6,002 bases of DNA from Akkermansiaceae bacterium UBA4589 (lineage in GTDB: Bacteria > Verrucomicrobiota > Verrucomicrobiia > Verrucomicrobiales > Akkermansiaceae), in contig DGJT01000008.1 of assembly GCA_002387565.1 (NCBI GenBank), positions 52,465 through 58,466 on the forward strand, written 5' to 3'. The notes under the pieces were generated by a model. That model was not told the DNA's origin. It worked only from the letters and a program-made list of their open reading frames with translations, and did no database searches. A program made the position numbers and the translations under genes. Below, piece after piece: positions 1 to 6,002 of the stretch (the first letter of the stretch is position 1; each line of letters opens with the position of its first letter).

Positions 1-24
1 GAAGACGCCCTATGTGCCAAAAGC
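1..24 (+). repeat. 24-bp direct repeat, copy 1
   Basis: This is an exact match to 130-153. It starts GAAGACGCCCTATGTGCC and ends AAAAGC. It sits at the very left edge, so any extension further left is invisible. The distance between copies is 129 bp, exactly 43 codons, so both read in the same frame and encode EDALCAKS in the folC frame. The sequence is more GC-rich (13 of 24) than most of the window. To its right the two copies diverge at once (CACACT versus GCCCAT). It could be one end of a 129-bp tandem unit or one copy of a dispersed genomic repeat; the window cannot decide. Confidence 0.85.
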
Positions 25-1431
25 CACACTCAGGCTTTAAATGAGGCGATTTTTAGTGCAGAGGGCGAGCTGACGAATGAACGTGGAGCACAGTTTATAG
101 ATAATAATCGAGCACCACGACAGCATGAGGAAGACGCCCTATGTGCCAAAAGCGCCCATTTAAAGTGGTTGTGGGATCAGCAACCGCAAGGCTTTAATTT
201 TGATCTAGCTACACTCAAAGAGTTTATCAACTTATATAGCCTGACTCCTGAATCTGGCTCTGAAGTTATTCAGATTGTTGGGACGAATGGTAAGGGCTCG
301 ACATCGCTGATTTTGGAGTCTTTGGCTTTGCAGTTTCCTGATAAAAAAGTGGGTGTGTTTACCTCGCCTCACTTGGTGCATTTTAATGAGCGTATTCGCA
401 TCAATGGGGCTATGGTTAATGATGATGCTCTAGTTCGAGCCTTGGAGCGCATTCACGATTGGCATGATGCTTGGGTAGAAGCAGGAAAAAGAGGATTGAC
501 CTTTTTTGAGCTGAGCTTTGCAACGGCTCTGTCTTGTTTTAAGGAAGCTCATTGTAACTGCCTTATCCTTGAAGCGGGTTTGGGAGGTAGACTCGATGCC
601 ACCTCAGCAGTGACCGCGACTATTGGAGCGCTGACTTCGATTGGCTTAGATCACATGGATTATTTGGGTGATAATGTAGCAGCTATTGCCTCTGAAAAAG
701 CTGCTATTGCACGCCCCCCTATGCGTTATTTGTGCGTAGGTATTAATGCAGCTAAGCAAACAGATGTATTAGCTGCTATTAAGACTACAGCTGACGCTCA
801 AGTGCCTGTAATTATAGCAGAACTTGCTGATTTGGAGGCGCTAGCCAGTGTGTCTCTACCTAAAGTTTTGCAAACTCAATATCAGCAAGAAAACGCCTCT
901 CTAGCTCTACTTATTGTAAAAAAATTAGAGTGGCAGCTAACTTCTCCCATAATTCAAAATGCATGGAAAAATCTACGTTTACCTGCACGCTTTGAGTCTA
1001 TAAAATTAGCTAAAAAACCTGAATTTACTCTAATTGTTGACGGTTCACATAACCCGCAAGCGATTAGAGCGCTCATTGCTACTTGGCAATTGCATTACCC
1101 TGATATCAAGCCTACTTTGATTCTCGGTTTTGCAGAAGACAAACTGATTCAAGAAGTGCTTGAACTGATTGCTCCCCTCGCTTCTTCTATTATTTTAACC
1201 CCTTTGCACTCTCCACGTTCTTGGAACCCTCAATCCTACCTCGACATTCTTTTAGATATAAGGCAGATTAAACAAAACGAGATACAAGTATCGGTTGCTT
1301 CTACATGTCAAGAAGCTCTCAATCAGGCTTGTTCTCTAGCCAAACCTACTTTGTTAGCTGGCTCTCTTTTCTTGGTGGGTGAATGTTTAGCTCTTATTCA
1401 ACAAACTCAACACTATTCTAGTTCTCAATAA
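1..1431 (+). CDS. folC: Folylpolyglutamate synthase / dihydrofolate synthase (FolC), 5' end uncertain
   Basis: Cytoplasmic Mur-ligase-family enzyme that adds glutamate to folates with ATP; many bacterial members also make dihydrofolate from dihydropteroate. Numbering from the TTG at 169: P-loop GTNGKGST at 38-45, TSPHLVHFNERIRING at 65-80, LEAGLGGRLDATS at 134-146, LDHMDYLG at 160-167, SEKAAI at 175-180 with K177 the likely carbamylated lysine, and C-terminal-domain motif DGSHNP at 291-296. From TTG 169 the product is 420 residues, near the family norm. However, the WLW at 166-174 and preceding AHLK resemble the conserved N-terminal helix, so the true start should be upstream. The frame is open to the left edge with no ATG, GTG or TTG in 1-168 (only CTG at 70 and ATT at 49), so the gene is drawn to the edge as possibly partial; 169 is the conservative alternative. 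Base and codon use shift from GC-richer to AT-richer within the gene. Stop TAA at 1429-1431, 8 bases before the next gene. Family call is firm; start is not. Confidence 0.93.
   Translation, partial: EDALCAKSHTQALNEAIFSAEGELTNERGAQFIDNNRAPRQHEEDALCAKSAHLKWLWDQQPQGFNFDLATLKEFINLYSLTPESGSEVIQIVGTNGKGSTSLILESLALQFPDKKVGVFTSPHLVHFNERIRINGAMVNDDALVRALERIHDWHDAWVEAGKRGLTFFELSFATALSCFKEAHCNCLILEAGLGGRLDATSAVTATIGALTSIGLDHMDYLGDNVAAIASEKAAIARPPMRYLCVGINAAKQTDVLAAIKTTADAQVPVIIAELADLEALASVSLPKVLQTQYQQENASLALLIVKKLEWQLTSPIIQNAWKNLRLPARFESIKLAKKPEFTLIVDGSHNPQAIRALIATWQLHYPDIKPTLILGFAEDKLIQEVLELIAPLASSIILTPLHSPRSWNPQSYLDILLDIRQIKQNEIQVSVASTCQEALNQACSLAKPTLLAGSLFLVGECLALIQQTQHYSSSQ
130..153 (+). repeat. 24-bp direct repeat, copy 2
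   Basis: Second exact copy of the 24-bp sequence at 1-24. It lies 15 bases before the TTG at 169, where a FolC N-terminus would be expected to begin. In the folC frame it encodes EDALCAKS and runs straight into AHLKWLW, which looks like genuine FolC N-terminal sequence. The repeat is open in all three forward frames (EDALCAKS, KTPYVPKA, RRPMCQK), a property seen in some repeats that tolerate insertion into genes. Whether it is translated here is not proven. Confidence 0.85.
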
Positions 1432-1439
1432 CTCTTTTC

Positions 1440-2900
1440 ATGATAACTTCTCTTACTCGACGTTTTGCTTTAATTAATATTTTACTTGTAGTTTCATCTC
1501 TAGGTTTCTCACAGGCCATCAGCTTAGAGAAATCAATTGTTAAAATTGAAGTTTCCACAGAAAATTATGACTACAGCTTGCCCTGGTCTGCCCCTAGGTT
1601 TTCTGGCGGCATTGGCACTGGCTTTCTTATTGGTGAAAATCAATTCCTCACCAATGCTCACGTAGTCTCGAACGCAAGGCAAATACTCATTAGTTCACAC
1701 AATGTTGATAAAAAATATACAGCAAGAATTAAATATATTGCCCATGATTGTGATTTGGCTCTCTTAGAGATTGAGGATTTTACTGATTTCGAAGATGTAC
1801 CTGTGCTAACTTTCAAAGAGGTCTTACCCACTCTAGATTCAACAGTTAAGGTCATTGGCTTTCCTATGGGAGGTAATCGTATTTCAATTACCAAAGGCAT
1901 TGTTTCTCGTATTGATTTTACGACTTATGTGCACTCAGGTGTTGATAGTCACCTCATCTTGCAAGTAGATGCGGCCATTAATCCTGGTAACTCTGGCGGA
2001 CCAGCCTTCCAAGGCGAAGAGGTGGTCGGAGTCGCATTTCAAGGGTTAACTAGTGCTGACAATACAGGCTATCTCATACCTGTGCCTGTTATTAAACGTT
2101 TTCTCACTGATATTGAAGACGGTAGTTACGATGGTTATGTCGAGTTAGGTATTTCGTATTGGTCATTAGAACAAGATAAGCTTAGGGATTACTACAAAAT
2201 TAAAGATAGCCAATCTGGTGTTCTTATTTCACAGGTGATGCCCCATAGCTCAGCTGACGGTATTCTAAAACCTGGAGACTTTCTGACCAAAATTGATGGT
2301 ATCACTATTAGTAATACAGGATTCATTCAGCTCAAAGGCAATCCAGTGCCTCTCTATGAACTAGCCGAACGTAAATTTACAGATGATACTCTAGAATTTG
2401 AGCTTATTAGAGATGGTCAGCTCACAAAAGCTAACGTCACTCTCGATAGGCTCAAAGGTATGGATTTGTACAAGGTTATTTATGGTGAAAAACCTGCTTA
2501 CTTATTCTTTTCTGGCTTAGCTTTTCAGCCTCTCAATCAGAACTCATTAGCTGCGCATAAGCTTAGCGACCCATCATTGCTACAGGCTTACAATCACCAT
2601 TTGCAGTCAGATAACCCAGAAGATGAATTGCTCGCTCTTACCCATATTGAGAGCGATTTAAGTACTGCTTGGATCCAAGAGTTTAAGGGGGCTTTGCTAC
2701 TCAAGGTAAACGATATTGATATCATTTCGCTCACTCAATTGCATGAAGTCATCCAAGAGCAATCTAAGATAAGTCCTCATCTACATTTTACTTTTTCAGG
2801 TTTTGATATGCCATTAATTCTCGACTCTAAAGATGCTCTACAAAATCATGAGCGTTTACTCAATAAGCTTAAGATGGCTCCTTTTTACTTTAATTCTTAA
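1440..2900 (+). CDS. Secreted Deg/HtrA-type S1C serine protease with PDZ and PDZ_3-like domains
   Basis: Predicted envelope quality-control protease of 486 residues. A signal peptide is visible: RR at 7-8, a hydrophobic stretch at about 9-22, and likely cleavage after SQA at 24-26. The trypsin-like domain spans about 30-225 with an intact triad: H74 in LTNAHVV, D105 in HDCDLALLE, and S185 in NPGNSGGP. A PDZ domain follows at about 233-335 (GVLISQVMPHSSADGILKPGD from 260). The rest, about 345-480, resembles the PDZ_3 C-terminal domain of plant-type Deg proteases (YLFFSGLAFQPLN, then LLLKVNDIDIISLTQLHEVI). This architecture is unlike E. coli DegP, with its two ordinary PDZ domains. The ATG is 8 bases after the folC stop, with no Shine-Dalgarno but a pyrimidine-rich CTCTTTTC just ahead. 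It is followed directly by a catalytically dead paralogue whose start overlaps its stop. Protease activity is inferred from the intact triad; substrates are unknown. Confidence 0.9.
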   Translation: MITSLTRRFALINILLVVSSLGFSQAISLEKSIVKIEVSTENYDYSLPWSAPRFSGGIGTGFLIGENQFLTNAHVVSNARQILISSHNVDKKYTARIKYIAHDCDLALLEIEDFTDFEDVPVLTFKEVLPTLDSTVKVIGFPMGGNRISITKGIVSRIDFTTYVHSGVDSHLILQVDAAINPGNSGGPAFQGEEVVGVAFQGLTSADNTGYLIPVPVIKRFLTDIEDGSYDGYVELGISYWSLEQDKLRDYYKIKDSQSGVLISQVMPHSSADGILKPGDFLTKIDGITISNTGFIQLKGNPVPLYELAERKFTDDTLEFELIRDGQLTKANVTLDRLKGMDLYKVIYGEKPAYLFFSGLAFQPLNQNSLAAHKLSDPSLLQAYNHHLQSDNPEDELLALTHIESDLSTAWIQEFKGALLLKVNDIDIISLTQLHEVIQEQSKISPHLHFTFSGFDMPLILDSKDALQNHERLLNKLKMAPFYFNS

Positions 2901-2902
2901 TG
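2898..2902 (+). promoter_or_regulatory. TAATG stop-start overlap coupling the two Deg-like genes
   Basis: The TAA stop of the active protease (2898-2900) shares its last A with the ATG of the next gene (2900-2902). A second ATG follows in frame at 2903. There is no purine-rich ribosome site upstream (CTTTAATTCT), so translation by re-initiation after termination is the simplest reading. This would link the amounts of the two proteins. Seen directly; the coupling itself is inferred. Confidence 0.7.
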
Positions 2903-4483
2903 ATGCGTACTTTATTCACTTTACCTAGTCTGTTTCTAGCCTCATGTTTGAGCTTCTTGATTTGCATAACAAGTTGCCAACCTTTAGAAAATACTACCGC
3001 AACTGCTAATTCTGACGAGCCAGCAATTGGCTCTGTAACTATTACAGAGATAGGAGAAGGCAAAGATCATTTTACTAAGAGCTTTATTCGCATTCAATCA
3101 ACAATCAAAGCTCCTTTAGCTCACGCACCCTGGCAGCTACCTAAACCTCAGAATCAATATGGGATGGGTGTTGTGCTGGAAAACGGCTATATTCTCACTT
3201 CAGCTAGTATGGTGGCTAATACCAGTTATATTGAGATTTCTAGCTCTGATGATTTGATTAAGGAGCAGGCTGTCGTCGTCGCTTGTGATTATGATAGCAA
3301 TCTCGCTTTACTACAAAGCCAACTTGGCAAAGACAGTCAACTCAAGAGTACAGGTATTTCACTTAGCCAACCTATTACCAAAGATGATACCGCTCAAATT
3401 TGGCAATTAGAAAGTCAGGGCGAAACTCTTACAACTACAGCCACTTTCCAAAAAGCGCTCATGATTAGTACCCTTGAAGAAGCTGGCAGTACCCTAGGTT
3501 ATCAATTCAAAGCTAGTTTACAGCGCTCATCTAATAGTTTCTGTTTACCTGTAATTAAAGATGAGCAACTCTTAGGTATTATGGTCTCTTACCGTGCTGA
3601 CGAGCAACGCTGTACTTCTGTTTCTTTAGAGAGCATTCAGCGCTTTATTAGCACTTTTGAACAAAAAGGTGATTACGGTTTACCTCTACTTGGGTTTAAT
3701 TTCAAAAATACACTCAGCCCCACCTACAGAGATTGGCTAAAACTACCTAATAATGAACAAGGGATTATTGTCACCAAAATTATTCCTAATAGCCCTATTG
3801 AGCAAGCTGGCATTCAAAAATATGATGTCATCACACATATTGCTGGTTTTGATATCGATTCAAAAGGCTATTTTGACCACCCTCAATACCCTAAGATTTT
3901 TTGGACAGCTCTCATTGAGCAAGCCTACCCCCAAGAACTTACTCTAAAAATGAAAGGGTATCGTCAAGGCCAAGCTGTAGAGTTTGATGTTCCTCTTAAT
4001 CAAGATCTGAAGTCTGAGCAAAAAATCATTCGTAATTATTTTGAGGAAGACCCCTTATATTTTGTTTATGGTGGTTTTATTTTTCAGGAACTGAGCCTAC
4101 CTTATCTGCGCAATGTTTATGGAGGCAAATGGTTGCAAAATATTCCTTATCAATACTTCACCTTGATTAATAATGAGTTGAGTGACTTGGCACCAGATTC
4201 AAAGCGTATTGTGGTACTCAGTCGTATTATCCCATCTCCTGCCACTCGAGGCTACACAGGCGTCGAAGGAAGTATTATCACTCATATTAATAATGAAAAA
4301 ATTAGTGATATTCATAATTTGAAAGCTCAACTAACCTCTTCACCTCTTCTTGGCTCTTTAGGCTTACATAAATTAACCCTAGATCGAGAGCATCAGCTAA
4401 ATGAAATTCTCGTCGATGTTCAAGGTGCCCAGCAAGTCAACATGGTATTGCAACAAAGAGGTTTACCTCTCTCTAATTTCTAA
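2900..4483 (+). CDS. Deg/HtrA-like pseudoprotease, probable lipoprotein, with PDZ and PDZ_3-like domains
   Basis: A 527-residue paralogue of the preceding protease, with the same domain order but a disabled active site. The N-terminus has R3, a hydrophobic core, and ITSC|Q at 23-27 as a lipobox, so C26 is probably lipidated; a spacer rich in T, N and E follows. The trypsin-like fold is recognisable from about 75 (PW..P then GMGVVLENGYILTSASMV, matching PW..P and GTGFLIGENQFLTNAHVV in the neighbour). S103 replaces the catalytic His, N134 (SNLALL) replaces the catalytic Asp, and the NSGGP loop has become NSFCLP, keeping S213 but losing the oxyanion glycines. C215 and C238 could form a disulfide. 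A PDZ domain lies at about 253-365 (GIIVTKIIPNSPIEQAGI from 288). A clear PDZ_3-type domain runs from about 385 to 520 (YFVYGGFIFQELSLPYLR, then VVLSRIIPSPATRGY). Loss of catalysis at several independent sites with the frame intact suggests a retained non-enzymatic role such as adaptor, regulator or substrate-binding partner of the upstream protease. That role is inference. Confidence 0.85.
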   Translation: MMRTLFTLPSLFLASCLSFLICITSCQPLENTTATANSDEPAIGSVTITEIGEGKDHFTKSFIRIQSTIKAPLAHAPWQLPKPQNQYGMGVVLENGYILTSASMVANTSYIEISSSDDLIKEQAVVVACDYDSNLALLQSQLGKDSQLKSTGISLSQPITKDDTAQIWQLESQGETLTTTATFQKALMISTLEEAGSTLGYQFKASLQRSSNSFCLPVIKDEQLLGIMVSYRADEQRCTSVSLESIQRFISTFEQKGDYGLPLLGFNFKNTLSPTYRDWLKLPNNEQGIIVTKIIPNSPIEQAGIQKYDVITHIAGFDIDSKGYFDHPQYPKIFWTALIEQAYPQELTLKMKGYRQGQAVEFDVPLNQDLKSEQKIIRNYFEEDPLYFVYGGFIFQELSLPYLRNVYGGKWLQNIPYQYFTLINNELSDLAPDSKRIVVLSRIIPSPATRGYTGVEGSIITHINNEKISDIHNLKAQLTSSPLLGSLGLHKLTLDREHQLNEILVDVQGAQQVNMVLQQRGLPLSNF

Positions 4484-4498
4484 AGCACTCATCTCTCA

Positions 4499-5350
4499 TT
4501 GAATATTCGCCAAAGCCTTAACAATTACAGCTTAGATGCTCCGTTGGTCATGGTTGTTTGGCTGAGCTTACTAAGTTATTGGTCAGAGGTAAACCTACCT
4601 TGGTGGTTATACCTATGGTTAGCTGTGATTGTCTGGGTAGCTTACACTTGGGATAGGCTTATTGACAGTTACCTACAACCTCAATTAGTCAATCCTGAGC
4701 ATTCACTCCAATTCTCTCAACGTCATGCAGAGCACAAGCAACATCAAAAACTAATTTTTTGTCTACAAAGTGTTTTGGCGCCCTTTGTTTTGTGGGGGGT
4801 CATAATTCTACCTTACCAGTTTTGGTCATTTACCCCTGTTCTAGGGATGTTCTGTATCATTTATCTAGGCATTACTTATTTTGATAAAAAATGCCTTCAC
4901 AACTTTAACTTTGTAGGAAGCTTAAAACACTTATTAGCTTCAGTGATTTTAATTTATGGGCTTTTTGCACTCATAAATAGCTATACAGAAACCAGTTTAT
5001 GGCAACCTAGACTTCTCATGGTTGCAGCTATTGCCACCTATGTGTTTTGGCTAAATATGCGCTGCTGTGAGTACTGGTATCACAAACATAAAAAAACTAA
5101 CACCAAATATCGATTAGGTTTAAAAATAGCTGTTTTGCTCTTATTGTTGTGCTTCTCCTATTTTTCAAACCATGAATTCATGGCAATTAAACTTCCATTC
5201 AGTTTTATTCTTATTATTATGATAACACTGAGCTCTTATTTATGTCTCCTGTTTAGCCCTTACCTTTGGATACAGAAACACCGTTTATTTTGGGCTGATA
5301 TGTGTTTGATTCTCTATCCTTTTTTGATACTTCCTTTAACTCTTTTATAG
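4499..5350 (+). CDS. Polytopic inner-membrane protein, weakly UbiA-prenyltransferase-like
   Basis: A 283-residue, very hydrophobic protein with about eight to nine predicted membrane segments (roughly 15-30, 33-50, 85-104, 107-127, 142-160, 170-187, 203-220, 228-250, 262-282). Two features recall the UbiA superfamily. The first is an Asp pair D52-RLI-D56 at the end of the second segment, where UbiA enzymes carry an Asp-rich Mg-prenyl-diphosphate motif; here it is reduced and lacks the usual preceding Asn-Asp. The second is TYFDKK..HNFNFVGSLKH at 126-144, placed like the YxxxKR loop. A His/basic loop (QRHAEHKQHQK, 74-84) follows the first motif. Catalytic function is not established, and a plain hypothetical membrane protein is an acceptable reading. 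The start is TTG at 4499: an in-frame TAA lies at 4481, no other start codon lies between, and the first ATG (residue 18) would remove most of the first membrane segment. No Shine-Dalgarno is seen (leader CATCTCTCA). It sits 15 bases after the pseudoprotease gene and 17 before the phosphoesterase gene. Confidence 0.75.
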   Translation: MNIRQSLNNYSLDAPLVMVVWLSLLSYWSEVNLPWWLYLWLAVIVWVAYTWDRLIDSYLQPQLVNPEHSLQFSQRHAEHKQHQKLIFCLQSVLAPFVLWGVIILPYQFWSFTPVLGMFCIIYLGITYFDKKCLHNFNFVGSLKHLLASVILIYGLFALINSYTETSLWQPRLLMVAAIATYVFWLNMRCCEYWYHKHKKTNTKYRLGLKIAVLLLLLCFSYFSNHEFMAIKLPFSFILIIMITLSSYLCLLFSPYLWIQKHRLFWADMCLILYPFLILPLTLL

Positions 5351-5367
5351 TGTAGTTTGAATTTTTT

Positions 5368-6002
5368 ATGAAAGTAGCCATTATTAGTGATATTCATGCC
5401 AACTTAGAAGCCTTAGAAGCTGTGTTGAAAGATATCAAATTACAGGGAATCAGTGAGGTTTTAGCCTTAGGTGATATTGTAGGTTATGGTGTAGATCCTT
5501 ATGACTGTATTTCTTGTTTGCAACAACATAAAATTATGAGTGTTCAAGGAAATCATGACTACATGGCTGCTGCTAATACATACCCATCCACTATTAGTTC
5601 AATAGCTAAACAGTCGCTCGAATGGACACATAAATCTTTATCCAGTAAATCTAAAAAATACCTCATCAAACTACCCCTCATACATAGAGTCAGTGCCCAA
5701 CTAGTCCTTACCCATGCCAGCCTCTATGAGCCAGAACAATGGCATTATCTCAAAGAAGGGCAACATGAGGTTATTGCTAATCATTTTTCTGGGCAAATGA
5801 GTTCTATTTGTTTTGTGGGTCATACACATATTCCTGGAATCATAAAAAAAGATAGTAAAAGTCAGAAAATTAGTTATCTCCATGATGTATCCATTAAACT
5901 AGATTTAGCTCAACAATATATCATTAATCCAGGCTCTGTGGGCTTCTCCAGAGACAAAGATTTACGCGCCAGTTATGTAACCATTGAACTTGATGATAAA
6001 TA
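5368..6002 (+). CDS. Calcineurin-like metallophosphoesterase (YfcE/MJ0936-like), cut by the right edge
   Basis: Predicted cytoplasmic two-metal phosphoesterase; 211 codons are visible. All hallmark motifs of the fold are present: SDIHANLEA with D8 and H10, GDIVGYG with G35 and D36, GNHD at 61-64, LTHA with H116, GHTH at 151-154, and NPGSVG at 187-192. The 'DIHANLEALEAVL' opening and 'NPGSVG..RD...ASY' ending match the short single-domain phosphodiesterase group, which usually runs to about 230-250 residues. The last two bases of the window are TA, so the next codon is either a stop (TAA or TAG) or Tyr; a short further extension is more likely given the family length. The ATG is 17 bases after the membrane-protein stop, preceded by a T-rich stretch (GAATTTTTT) and no Shine-Dalgarno. 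The natural substrate cannot be told from sequence; cyclic nucleotides, phosphomonoesters and phosphodiesters are all seen as in-vitro substrates in this family. Confidence 0.92.
   Translation, partial: MKVAIISDIHANLEALEAVLKDIKLQGISEVLALGDIVGYGVDPYDCISCLQQHKIMSVQGNHDYMAAANTYPSTISSIAKQSLEWTHKSLSSKSKKYLIKLPLIHRVSAQLVLTHASLYEPEQWHYLKEGQHEVIANHFSGQMSSICFVGHTHIPGIIKKDSKSQKISYLHDVSIKLDLAQQYIINPGSVGFSRDKDLRASYVTIELDDK

Noticed and set aside
70..105. Possible promoter: CTGACG at 70-75 and TATAGATAAT at 96-105
   Set aside because: The -35-like match is weak, spacing to the AT-rich box is about 20-24 bases, and the region is open in the folC frame.
82..119. CGTGG (82-86) and CCACG (115-119) as a hairpin
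   Set aside because: Only five base pairs around a 28-base loop, with no T-run and no extension; not convincing as a terminator or regulatory stem.
1..153. CRISPR array
   Set aside because: Only two copies, a 105-bp interval instead of a usual spacer of about 30-40 bp, and no cas genes in the window.
1658..1900. 80-codon reverse-strand open frame
   Set aside because: It lies entirely inside the trypsin domain of the active Deg protease, whose catalytic motifs confirm the forward frame; it has no recognisable domain of its own.
3753..3947. 64-codon forward open frame
   Set aside because: It is an out-of-frame shadow of the PDZ region of the pseudoprotease, with no start signal or family resemblance.
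2900..4483. The Deg-like second gene as a decaying pseudogene
   Set aside because: The frame is intact over 527 codons, the lipobox and the PDZ and PDZ_3-like domains are well kept, and changes are concentrated at catalytic positions, which fits a retained non-enzymatic protein better than decay.
4550..5350. Alternative ATG start (residue 18) for the membrane protein
   Set aside because: It would remove most of the first predicted membrane segment and leave a 66-base gap in an otherwise tightly packed operon.
5701..5883. 60-codon reverse-strand open frame
   Set aside because: It lies opposite the LTHA to GHTH segment of the metallophosphoesterase, where the forward frame is clearly the coding one.

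Overview
The window carries five genes on the + strand, packed head to tail with gaps of only -1 to 17 bases, so it reads as one operon segment. In order they are: folC (folylpolyglutamate/dihydrofolate synthase, 5' end uncertain); a secreted Deg/HtrA-type serine protease with PDZ and PDZ_3-like domains; a second Deg-like protein that looks like a lipoprotein and has lost its catalytic residues; a polytopic membrane protein with weak UbiA-like features; and a calcineurin-like metallophosphoesterase that is cut by the right edge.

The source is a bacterium with an envelope able to receive secreted proteins and lipoproteins. DNA is AT-rich (roughly 40% GC by eye). The gene set recalls Verrucomicrobiota, particularly Opitutales: folC, a Deg pair with a PDZ_3-type C-terminus, a membrane protein with a 'DRLID ... 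RHAEH' pattern, and an 'SDIHANLEA' phosphoesterase. This is an inference from remembered family resemblance, not from a search. No start codon has a recognisable Shine-Dalgarno sequence; the leaders are U- or pyrimidine-rich instead.

Layout: 1-168 holds two exact copies of a 24-bp repeat (1-24 and 130-153), 129 bp apart and therefore in the same frame. The folC frame is open through all of it but contains no ATG, GTG or TTG before the TTG at 169. Residues expected at the FolC N-terminus are encoded upstream of that TTG, so the repeat lies where the native start should be. From 1440 to 4483 is the protease/pseudoprotease pair, joined by a TAATG stop-start overlap. From 4499 to 5350 is the membrane protein, started from TTG. 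From 5368 to the right edge is the phosphoesterase. No RNA gene, CRISPR array, insertion sequence or clear terminator was seen, and no gap between genes exceeds 17 bases.

Functionally, folC and the phosphoesterase look like cytoplasmic housekeeping genes. The two Deg-like proteins and the membrane protein belong to the envelope. The most interesting point is the pairing of an intact Deg protease with a tightly coupled, probably membrane-anchored, catalytically dead paralogue, which suggests a regulator, adaptor or substrate-holding partner.
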